From positions 1,069,003 through 1,133,002 of the forward strand of contig NZ_LR733293.1 in the NCBI RefSeq assembly GCF_902506095.1: DNA of 64,000 nucleotides. Direction: 5' to 3'. The notes under the pieces were generated by a model. That model was not told where the DNA came from and made no database searches. It saw only the letters and a program-made list of their open reading frames with translations. Position numbers and translations under genes: made by a program. This DNA is from Arthrobacter sp. 9AX (GTDB lineage: Bacteria > Actinomycetota > Actinomycetes > Actinomycetales > Micrococcaceae). Of the stretch, positions 1-7,657 are shown in pieces. How positions within the stretch are numbered: position 1 is the stretch's first letter; each line of letters starts with the position of its first letter.

Positions 1-5
1 TGGCC

Positions 6-893
6 ATGGGCCGAGTGACCCAGCGCCGCAAGGTGCACAAGTACGTCCTTGACGGCTCTCCGAAAGCCCTCGAATTTCCGGTGCGGCACCGCGAGGATGT
101 CCTCGCAGTGGAGGAGCCGCTGGAGATTCGGCTGGGCCAGCTGTCCTTCTCGGTGACCATGCGCACCCCCGGCGACGACTTTGACCTGGTGGCCGGGTTC
201 CTGGTCTCCGAAGGCATCATCTGGAGCGCCGAGCAGCTTGTGTCGCTGCGGTTCTGCGCCGGCGAGGATGAGAACGGCGTGCAGACCTTCAACGTGGTGG
301 AGGTCCAGCTCCGGCCCGACGTGACAATTCCCTCGATCGGGCGCCACATCTATACGTCCAGTTCCTGCGGCATCTGCGGAACGGATTCCGTGGAGTCCGT
401 CAAGAAGTCCTCCCGCTACAGCCTGGACGAGGATCCACTGGCCATCGACGCGGAACTCCTCGCCTCGCTGCCCGGGCTGCTGCGGAAATCCCAGCGCGTT
501 TTTGAGGAGACCGGGGGAGTGCACGCTGCCGGGCTGTTCAAAATAGGGGACGACGGCGGCGCGGAACTTCTGTGCCTCCGCGAGGACGTGGGGCGCCACA
601 ATGCCGTGGACAAGGTAGTGGGCTGGGCCCTGCGTGAAGGGCTGCTCCCGCTGCGCGGGACTGTCCTGCAGGTCTCGGGCAGGGCTTCCTTCGAGCTGGT
701 GCAGAAAGCGGCGCTCGCCGGTATCCCGGTGTTGGCCGCCGTCAGCGCTCCCTCCAGCCTTGCCGTGGAACTCGCCGAAGCGAGCGCCCTGACCTTGGCT
801 GGATTCAGCCGCGGAACCAGCCTCAACATCTACACCGGCGACCAGCGGATCATCAGGCCTGTTGCGTTGACTCCGGCGGAGGTGCCTTCGTAA
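6..893 (+). CDS. fdhD: Formate dehydrogenase accessory sulfurtransferase FdhD
   Basis: FdhD carries sulfur from a cysteine desulfurase to the molybdenum bis-MGD cofactor, which formate dehydrogenase needs for activity; it acts in the cytoplasm. The 295-residue protein has the family length. It shows the CGICG motif at residues 121-125, whose two cysteines (121 and 124) match the sulfur-carrying pair of the family. The conserved REDVGRHNAVDK stretch lies near residue 195. The ATG is only five bases from the window edge, so any upstream partner is unseen. No formate dehydrogenase gene follows; an unrelated glycosidase gene starts 145 bp downstream. Confidence 0.95.
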   Translation: MGRVTQRRKVHKYVLDGSPKALEFPVRHREDVLAVEEPLEIRLGQLSFSVTMRTPGDDFDLVAGFLVSEGIIWSAEQLVSLRFCAGEDENGVQTFNVVEVQLRPDVTIPSIGRHIYTSSSCGICGTDSVESVKKSSRYSLDEDPLAIDAELLASLPGLLRKSQRVFEETGGVHAAGLFKIGDDGGAELLCLREDVGRHNAVDKVVGWALREGLLPLRGTVLQVSGRASFELVQKAALAGIPVLAAVSAPSSLAVELAEASALTLAGFSRGTSLNIYTGDQRIIRPVALTPAEVPS

Positions 894-1038
894 GCCTGCC
901 CTGCGGTTCCGCTGATATTGTCGGAAACCGCTTGAGGGGTATCCCGCGCAGGCCTTCCGCGAGTAAGCTACCAGCGGGTAGATTTATTCACCGAATGGAC
1001 ACCTTGGTCCACGTTTCCAGCATTTAAGAGGGCCAACA

Positions 1039-4000
1039 TTGCATGACGACCGACGGATCACGGAAGTCCGCCTTGAGAGGTTCGTCCGCGAACGCATCAC
1101 CCCTGCAATCTACAGCCGGAGCCTGCCGCTGACCCTGAGCAGCTGGGACGTTCCCGATGAACCCGTTCCTGCCCTCGAGGCCATGCGGCAGGACTTCCAG
1201 CCGCAGGAACACGGCGCGCCGTGGGGAAAGCCGTGGGGCACCAAGTGGCTCCGCGTGCAAGGCGAGGTGCCGGAATTCTGGGGCGCCGCGCCGGACACCA
1301 CGGTGGAGGTGGTGGTTGACCTGGGGTTCACCATCGAGGTCCCCGGTTTCCAGTGCGAAGGCATCGCCTGGCGCGCCGACGGCTCCATCATCAAGGCGGT
1401 CTCGCCCCGCAACCAGTACATCCCGTTAAAGCTGCTCGGCGGCGGTATGGCGGTGGACTTCTACGTGGAGGCGGCCGCCAACCCGGACGTAGCGCAGGGC
1501 TGGACCTTCGCAGCCACCCCGTATGGCGACAAGTCGACCGCCGGTACGGCCCCGCAGTACCGGCTGGGAAACATCGCCATTGCCGAGCTGAACCAGACAG
1601 TGTGGGAACTCCAGCAGGACATCTGGACCCTGTCCGGGCTCATGGAGCAGCTGCCATGGGAGCAGCCGCGGCGGCACGGGATCCTCCGCGCCCTCGAGCG
1701 GATGATGGACCTGATGGACCCGGACGACGTACCCGGCACGGCAGCGGCCGGACGCGAAGCGCTCGCCGAGGTCCTGGCCAGGCCGGCGTATGCGTCTGCG
1801 CACCAGCTGGTGGCCACCGGCCATGCCCACATCGATTCCGCCTGGTTGTGGCCCGTCCGGGAAACCATCCGCAAATGCGCCAGGACGTTCTCCAACGTAG
1901 TGGCCCTGATGGATGAATACCCGGACTTCGTCTTCTCCTGCTCCTCGGCACAGCAGCTCGCCTGGATCAAGGAGTTCTATCCCGAACTTTTCGGCCGCAT
2001 CCGGGAGAAGGTCCGTGCCGGCCAGTTCGTTCCGGTGGGCGGGATGTGGGTGGAATCAGATACGAACATGCCGGGCGGGGAGGCCATGGCCCGGCAGTTT
2101 GTTGAGGGCAAGAGCTTCTTCCTTGATGAGTTCGGGGTGGACTGCCAGGAAGCCTGGCTGCCGGACTCCTTCGGATACTCCGCAGCGCTGCCGCAGATCG
2201 TCAAGTCCGCCGGCAGCAAGTGGTTCCTCACCCAGAAGATTTCGTGGAACCAGACCAACAGGATGCCCCACCACACCTTCAACTGGGAGGGCATCGACGG
2301 CACCCGGCTCTTCACGCACTTCCCGCCGGTGGACACCTACAATTCAGAGCTCAGCGGGCGCGAACTGGCCCACGCCGAGCGCAACTACCGTGACCACGGC
2401 CGCGGCACGGTGTCGCTGGTTCCCTTCGGCTATGGCGACGGCGGCGGCGGACCCACCCGGGAAATGCTTGCCGCTGCTGCCAGGACAGCGGACCTGGAAG
2501 GCTCACCGAAGGTGCGGATCGGCTCAGCCGCTAGCTTCTTCCAGCAGGCAGAGGCTGAATATCCGTCCCTGCCGGTCTGGGTGGGTGAAATGTACCTCGA
2601 ACTGCACCGCGGTACGTACACCAGCCAGGCCCGGACCAAGAAGGGCAACCGGCGCAGCGAACACCTGCTGCGGGAGGCTGAGCTGTGGTGCGCCACCGCG
2701 GCCGTCCGCACCGACTCGTATACCTATCCGGCGGCCGAGCTTAAGCGGCTGTGGCGGCTGGTGCTGCTGCAGCAGTTCCACGACATCCTGCCGGGCAGTT
2801 CCATCGCCTGGGTCCACCAGGACGCCGAGCGCAACTATGAGGCTATCGCCGTTGCCCTCGAAGTGCTCATCGCCGGCGCAGCCGCTGCCGTTCTCGGCAC
2901 CGGGGAGCGGACCTTCCTTTTGAATGCCGCCCCGCATCCGCGAAGCGGCGTTCCGGCTCTTGCCGCGGCGGAACCGGCCGCGCCGGCGCTGCCCTCCCGG
3001 GCCGCCGCACAGGACGGAGGCTACGTCCTGGACAACGGCATCGTCCGGGCCGTGGTGGACGCCGACGGACTGATCACCTCGCTCAAGGACTACGCGAGCG
3101 GCCGGGAAGCCATCGCCCCGGGGGAGCGCGGCAACCTGCTTGAGCTGCACCGGGACACGCCCAATGAGTGGGACGCCTGGGACATCGACGAGTTCTACCG
3201 GCGCAATGTCACCCCACTGACCAGCGTCCAGTGCGTCCGGTTGGACGACGACGGCGGCGGGACGGCTGTTGTGGTGGAACGGATGGCAGGATCCTCTGCC
3301 ATCAGCCAGCGCATCAGCCTTGCCGCCGGAAGTCCGTCACTGTCCATCACCACTTCTGCGGACTGGCAGGAGCGGGAAAAGCTGCTGAAGCTCGGCTTTG
3401 CCCTGGATGTCCGGGCTGACCGGTCCGCCGCGGAAACACAGTTCGGCCACGTCTTCCGCGCCACCCACACCAATACGTCCTGGGAAGCAGCCAAGTTCGA
3501 AATCTGTGCACACCGGTGGATCCACGTGGGGGAACCGGGTTACGGCGTAGCGGTTTCGAACTCGTCCACCTACGGGCACGATGTTGGCAGGAGCATCAGG
3601 GAGGCCGACGGCGGCACCACCACCACAGTGCGCCTGTCACTGTTGCGTGCCCCGAAGTTTCCAGACCCGGACGCCGACCGCGGGCAGCACGAACTGACGG
3701 TCACCATCAGGCCTGGGGCTGACATTGCCGGTGCCGTCCAGGAGGGCTACCGGACCAACCTCGTGCCCCGCCTGGTCAAGGGCGGCACACCTGTGGAACC
3801 ACTGGTTTCGGTGTCCAATGCGGCTCTGGTTGTAGAGGCGGTGAAACTTGCGGAGGACGGCTCCGGCGACGTGATCGTCAGGCTGTACGAGTCCCTGGGG
3901 CAGCGCTCGGCCGGAAGGCTCACAGCCAACTTCCCTGTCCGGCGTGTCACACCGGTGGACCTGCTGGAGCGGCCCGCCGAGGCGTGCGGGGTGGAGCCGG

Positions 4001-4068
4001 GCCCGGATAGCGCCGAGCTGCTGCTGCGGCCCTTCCAGCTAGTGACATTGCGCCTTGCCCGGCGTTGA
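1039..4068 (+). CDS. Alpha-mannosidase, glycoside hydrolase family 38
   Basis: A retaining, zinc-dependent alpha-mannosidase of family GH38, probably cytoplasmic because no signal peptide is visible. It would release mannose from oligosaccharides or glycoconjugates. The GHAHIDSAWLW motif near residues 261-271 carries zinc ligands, and LPDSFGY near residue 376 holds the catalytic nucleophile Asp. The C-terminal half is the beta-rich domain of the family, and the total of 1009 residues is typical. The start is TTG, chosen because AAGAGGG lies 6 bases upstream and no ATG in frame is near. It stands alone, without an evident operon partner. Substrate linkage cannot be read from sequence. Confidence 0.92.
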   Translation: MHDDRRITEVRLERFVRERITPAIYSRSLPLTLSSWDVPDEPVPALEAMRQDFQPQEHGAPWGKPWGTKWLRVQGEVPEFWGAAPDTTVEVVVDLGFTIEVPGFQCEGIAWRADGSIIKAVSPRNQYIPLKLLGGGMAVDFYVEAAANPDVAQGWTFAATPYGDKSTAGTAPQYRLGNIAIAELNQTVWELQQDIWTLSGLMEQLPWEQPRRHGILRALERMMDLMDPDDVPGTAAAGREALAEVLARPAYASAHQLVATGHAHIDSAWLWPVRETIRKCARTFSNVVALMDEYPDFVFSCSSAQQLAWIKEFYPELFGRIREKVRAGQFVPVGGMWVESDTNMPGGEAMARQFVEGKSFFLDEFGVDCQEAWLPDSFGYSAALPQIVKSAGSKWFLTQKISWNQTNRMPHHTFNWEGIDGTRLFTHFPPVDTYNSELSGRELAHAERNYRDHGRGTVSLVPFGYGDGGGGPTREMLAAAARTADLEGSPKVRIGSAASFFQQAEAEYPSLPVWVGEMYLELHRGTYTSQARTKKGNRRSEHLLREAELWCATAAVRTDSYTYPAAELKRLWRLVLLQQFHDILPGSSIAWVHQDAERNYEAIAVALEVLIAGAAAAVLGTGERTFLLNAAPHPRSGVPALAAAEPAAPALPSRAAAQDGGYVLDNGIVRAVVDADGLITSLKDYASGREAIAPGERGNLLELHRDTPNEWDAWDIDEFYRRNVTPLTSVQCVRLDDDGGGTAVVVERMAGSSAISQRISLAAGSPSLSITTSADWQEREKLLKLGFALDVRADRSAAETQFGHVFRATHTNTSWEAAKFEICAHRWIHVGEPGYGVAVSNSSTYGHDVGRSIREADGGTTTTVRLSLLRAPKFPDPDADRGQHELTVTIRPGADIAGAVQEGYRTNLVPRLVKGGTPVEPLVSVSNAALVVEAVKLAEDGSGDVIVRLYESLGQRSAGRLTANFPVRRVTPVDLLERPAEACGVEPGPDSAELLLRPFQLVTLRLARR

Positions 4069-4304
4069 CCGGCGCTGGACCGGCAGAAGCTGTCGCACGG
4101 CCGGAAAGAGGCCGAAAAGGTCCTTAAATGGCTGAGTGGGGGCGGTCCCCAACGGCCGCCACCACTCATCCCCCCAAAGCGTGCAAAGGCCCCCGGAGCT
4201 GCCACGTTCAAGAAAATATCCCCGTTCGTAAACGCCCTGCAACCCCCGCCTTCACACATCCATGATTGTTCCACATTCTAATGAATATGTGAAAGGAAGG
4301 AAGG

Positions 4305-5042
4305 TTACGTTTCGGTAGATGTCCTTCTCACCAGTGCACCCTTCTTGTTCCTCACCCTGGCGGCCCAAATCAGGGCCAGGCCAAGCGCGAAGCAGAGCAC
4401 GGCCGTGTAGTTAACGATGAATTCGAGAGCGCCCCATTCCGGCGGAACCACGGGGAAGAGCAGGGTCAGCGCGATCGCCACACCGCCCACCGCCAGGAGC
4501 CCGGCGGCGACGCGCACCAGCACCGGTAACCTGCTTCCCACAGCGCGGACCATGGCCGGCAACAGGACCAGGGACACGTAGGAAGGGTAGGCGCGGCCGG
4601 CAGCGCCGTAGTACTCCACCAGGGCCGCGTTCCAGCTGTCCTTGGCCGCCACCCGCGCCAGCCCGGCAGACGATCCTGACGTGTCCATAAGGAAAAACAT
4701 GCACACCATAGCCAGCGATATCACCAGCAGGACGGTCATTCCCGTTCTGCCCGTGATGAGCCGGTAGGCGTGGTCCGCGCCGAAGCCGCGGGTCACCCGG
4801 ATGCCCACAAAGTAGATGGCGCCGAAGATGATGAAGCGCAGGAGCAGATTGGCGAGGTTAATGCCGCCCAGGGCTTTGTCGATGGCAACGTATGGTGCCT
4901 CGATACTCAACAGGATGGCGGCGGTCATCAAGGCGAAGATATAGAAGAGCGACCGGTTCTCACCCCGCAGCGCACTCGGCACCCGGGCCGCGGCTATAAG
5001 GCCGCAAATGGCCAGCGTTGACCACTGAAGTATTTCAATCAT
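4305..5042 (-). CDS. Integral membrane protein, about seven TM segments, coupled to an HTH protein
   Basis: A 245-residue hydrophobic protein with about seven predicted membrane segments and a short basic C-terminal tail. I do not recognise a firm function. The central stretch with INLANLLLRF resembles what I recall of the MAB_1171c-type putative transporters, which also occur beside HTH proteins, but this one is shorter and the link is tentative. Its ATG overlaps the TGA of the upstream HTH gene by four bases (ATGA), which implies translational coupling and a shared role. The two genes face the alpha-mannosidase gene tail to tail across 236 bp in which I see no gene. Confidence 0.75.
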   Translation of the reverse strand: MIEILQWSTLAICGLIAAARVPSALRGENRSLFYIFALMTAAILLSIEAPYVAIDKALGGINLANLLLRFIIFGAIYFVGIRVTRGFGADHAYRLITGRTGMTVLLVISLAMVCMFFLMDTSGSSAGLARVAAKDSWNAALVEYYGAAGRAYPSYVSLVLLPAMVRAVGSRLPVLVRVAAGLLAVGGVAIALTLLFPVVPPEWGALEFIVNYTAVLCFALGLALIWAARVRNKKGALVRRTSTET

Positions 5043-5776
5043 CCCAGGTTCTCCCAGATCTTTTCCGTTTGCGCCTGGTCCTGCTCCTGGCGCCGCAACA
5101 CCTTGCCCAAAGCCTGCAGCCGGTCACCGGCAAGAACCGCAAGGTCCCCATCGGACAGGCTGTCCAGTGCGGCGCGGCGGGCCCCAGGAGCCCAGCCGGC
5201 CTCGTCTTCCGTGACGAGTCCGGTGGCCACCAGGCCGCTGGCCAATCCAACGCCGGCAGCCCGCGCCGTGGCCACCGCCAGCTCCGCAGTCAGCCGGTTG
5301 GCGGTCAGCTGGGCTGAATAATTCTGTGGCGCTATGCCTGTGGCGGCGGACACCCGGTGCCGCACCTCGCCGTCGTCAATCGCATCAACCCAGTTCTTCA
5401 CCGAGGTGGGGTGCGGCGCCGGCGAAAGGGCGGGCGGTTCGGCTCCGGACGTACCATCCGGGTCCATCGCCTGCCGCGCCAACATGGCGTGCAACAGGTC
5501 GGCGGTGGAGATCTGGCTTACGAGTTCGCAGCGCGTGGGCCCCGGCTGGCGATCGGCCAGCTGCCGGTAGGCGTCGAATTCCGCCAACGCCGCGACCGGG
5601 TTGATGCCATAGGCGCGGCTGATGCTGACCACGGTGGTGACCGATACTTTTCCACGGACCAGCTGTTGGGCCAGGGTGGTCCGCTTGATCCCGGAGATCC
5701 TGCAGACGTCAGCAGTGCTGGCCTCCGGCGCAACGCCTTGCAGCCAGCGCTGGAACGCCTTGGCGGGGAGGGTCAT
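5039..5776 (-). CDS. Cytoplasmic protein with two tandem HTH-like modules
   Basis: A 245-residue soluble protein. Residues 8-70 look like a Xre/Cro-type helix-turn-helix (SGIKRTTLAQQL, then RAYGINP). Residues 126-188 repeat the same pattern without gaps: W11/W129, GI at 29-30 and 147-148, QL at 38-39 and 156-157, RA at 54-55 and 172-173, G57/G175, L64/L182. This suggests an internal duplication, with a Pro/Ala-rich linker between the modules. The gene is first in a two-gene unit with the membrane protein at 4305-5042. DNA binding is inferred from the fold pattern only; targets and signal are unknown. Confidence 0.75.
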   Translation of the reverse strand: MTLPAKAFQRWLQGVAPEASTADVCRISGIKRTTLAQQLVRGKVSVTTVVSISRAYGINPVAALAEFDAYRQLADRQPGPTRCELVSQISTADLLHAMLARQAMDPDGTSGAEPPALSPAPHPTSVKNWVDAIDDGEVRHRVSAATGIAPQNYSAQLTANRLTAELAVATARAAGVGLASGLVATGLVTEDEAGWAPGARRAALDSLSDGDLAVLAGDRLQALGKVLRRQEQDQAQTEKIWENLG

Positions 5777-5834
5777 AAAGGGCTCTCTGCAGAACGGATG
5801 GTGTGTTGATTTTATCCTGCCGGTATGACGCCGG

Positions 5835-5864
5835 TTTTACCCGCGCTCCGGTATCGACTATGCT
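5835..5864 (+). promoter_or_regulatory. Candidate promoter of the ABC-F/ABC operon
   Basis: TATGCT at 5859-5864 is a good -10 box. TTTTAC at 5835-5840, 18 bases upstream, is a weak -35. Transcription would begin near 5871, just before the hairpin at 5873-5917. Assigned by eye. Confidence 0.35.
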
Positions 5865-5872
5865 TGATGGTC

Positions 5873-5920
5873 GAGCCCGTTGGTCCGTACACCCCCCAAG
5901 TCCGGACCAGCGGGTTCTTT
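5873..5920 (+). promoter_or_regulatory. Leader hairpin, possible attenuator upstream of the ABC-F gene
   Basis: The arms 5873-5890 and 5900-5917 pair over 18 positions with three mismatches or G-U pairs around a 9-base C-rich loop, and are followed by a short TTT run. The hairpin starts almost at the inferred transcription start and about 95 bases before the ABC-F ATG. ABC-F resistance genes are often controlled by leader attenuation, so a premature terminator is plausible. The T-run is short, so termination is not certain. Confidence 0.45.
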
Positions 5921-6013
5921 CATGTCCGCCGGTTCCGGCGCCCTCCATCCTGTGAATCAGGGCCGGGATACGGGGAAGACCGGCTGCGGATGCCCCGGTG
6001 AAAGGATGGATCT

Positions 6014-7657
6014 ATGACTGCGACCCTTGTTGCCAAGGATGTTTCCGGCGGTCATGACCACCGGCAGCTTTTCTCCCGGCTTTCCCTGACCGTCGCCCCC
6101 GGGGACGTGGTGGGCGTCGTGGGTGCCAACGGGGCCGGCAAATCCACCCTGCTGCGCCTCCTGGCCGGCGTGGACCAGCCGCAGGACGGAACCGTCAGCC
6201 TCGCCCCGGCAGACGCCTTTGTGGGCTGGCTTCCGCAGGAACACGAGCGGATCCAAGGTGAAACCGTCGCCGCGTACATCGCCCGGCGGACCGGCTGCGC
6301 GGAGGCGACAGCTGAAATGGAATCCACCGCCGAGGCGTTGGGCTCCGGCGCGCCCGGTGCCGATGACGCCTATTCCCGGGCTTTCGACCGCTGGATGGCA
6401 TCCGGCGCCGCAGACCTTGATGAGCGCATCCCCGCTGTCCTGGCCGATCTCGGCCTCGAAACCGGCGCAGATGCCGAGATGACCGGCCTGTCCGGCGGGC
6501 AGGCCGCCCGCGTGGCGCTGGCGGCCCTCCTGCTGAGCCGGTTCGACGTTGTGCTCCTGGACGAGCCCACCAATGACCTGGACCTGGCCGGGCTGGCGAA
6601 GCTTGAGGACTTTGTCCGTGGCCTGCGCGGCGGCGTTGTCCTGGTCAGCCACGACCGGGAGTTCCTGGCCCGGTGCGTCACCACCGTGGTAGAGCTGGAC
6701 CTGGCGCAGAATTCGGTGGCAGTTTACGACGGGGGCTACGACGCCTTCCTCGAGGAACGCGCTGTTGCGAGGCGGCATGCGCGTGAAAAATACGAGGAGT
6801 TCGCCGCCACCAAGGCGGACCTGGTGTCACGGGCGCGGACGCAGCGCGAATGGAGCTCCCAGGGCGTGCGCAATGCCATGAAGAAGAGCCCGGACAACGA
6901 CAAGATCCGCCGTGCCGCCAGCACCGAGTCCTCGGAGAAGCAGGCCCAGAAGGTCCGGCAGATGGAATCGCGGATTTCCCGGCTGGACGTGGTGGAAGAG
7001 CCGCGGAAGGAATGGCAGCTCCAGTTCTCCATCGGACAGGCACCCCGGTCCAGCTCAGTGGTGGCCACCCTCCGTGACGCCGTGGTGAGCCAGGGCAGTT
7101 TCACGCTGGGCCCGGTGAACCTCCAGCTCAACGCGGGGGAGCGGATCGGCATCACGGGCCCCAATGGCGCCGGCAAGTCCACCCTGCTCCGCCTCCTGCT
7201 GGGCGACCTCGAACCCAAGTCAGGCAGCGCCGCCATGGGCGCTTCGGTTGCCATCGGCGAGATCGACCAGGCGCGCGGACTCCTGGCCGGCCACCTGGCA
7301 CTGGCGGATGCGGTGGAGGCCGTCCTGGTGGACCTGACTCCGGCGGAGGTGCGGACCCTGCTGGCCAAGTTCGGCCTGAAGGCGGACCACACCGCCCGGA
7401 CCATCGATTCCCTGTCCCCGGGCGAACGGACCAGGGCGGCCCTGGCCCTCCTGCAGGCGCGCGGCGTCAACCTTCTGGTCCTGGACGAGCCCACCAACCA
7501 TCTAGACCTGCCGGCCATCGAGCAGCTTGAAGAGGCGCTGGAAAGCTACGACGGCGCCCTGCTGCTGGTGACGCACGACCGGAGGCTGCTGGAAAACGTG
7601 CGGCTGGATGTACGTTGGAATGTGGAGAACGGAACAGTCATGGAGCAGCAGCAATGA
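6014..7657 (+). CDS. ABC-F family ATPase (ribosome-associated type)
   Basis: A 547-residue protein with two ATP-binding cassettes and no membrane segment, the layout of ABC-F proteins that bind the ribosome and act in translation or antibiotic protection. Cassette 1 has GANGAGKST near residue 37, LSGGQAARVALA and LLDEPTNDLDL. Cassette 2 has GPNGAGKST near residue 382, LSPGERTRAALALL and VLDEPTNHLDL. A charged linker of about 80 residues (EKYEEF...EKQAQKVRQ) separates them. The stop overlaps the start of the following ABC exporter by four bases, so the two are co-translated. Whether it gives drug resistance cannot be told from sequence, but the leader hairpin and the exporter partner favour it. 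Confidence 0.9.
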   Translation: MTATLVAKDVSGGHDHRQLFSRLSLTVAPGDVVGVVGANGAGKSTLLRLLAGVDQPQDGTVSLAPADAFVGWLPQEHERIQGETVAAYIARRTGCAEATAEMESTAEALGSGAPGADDAYSRAFDRWMASGAADLDERIPAVLADLGLETGADAEMTGLSGGQAARVALAALLLSRFDVVLLDEPTNDLDLAGLAKLEDFVRGLRGGVVLVSHDREFLARCVTTVVELDLAQNSVAVYDGGYDAFLEERAVARRHAREKYEEFAATKADLVSRARTQREWSSQGVRNAMKKSPDNDKIRRAASTESSEKQAQKVRQMESRISRLDVVEEPRKEWQLQFSIGQAPRSSSVVATLRDAVVSQGSFTLGPVNLQLNAGERIGITGPNGAGKSTLLRLLLGDLEPKSGSAAMGASVAIGEIDQARGLLAGHLALADAVEAVLVDLTPAEVRTLLAKFGLKADHTARTIDSLSPGERTRAALALLQARGVNLLVLDEPTNHLDLPAIEQLEEALESYDGALLLVTHDRRLLENVRLDVRWNVENGTVMEQQQ

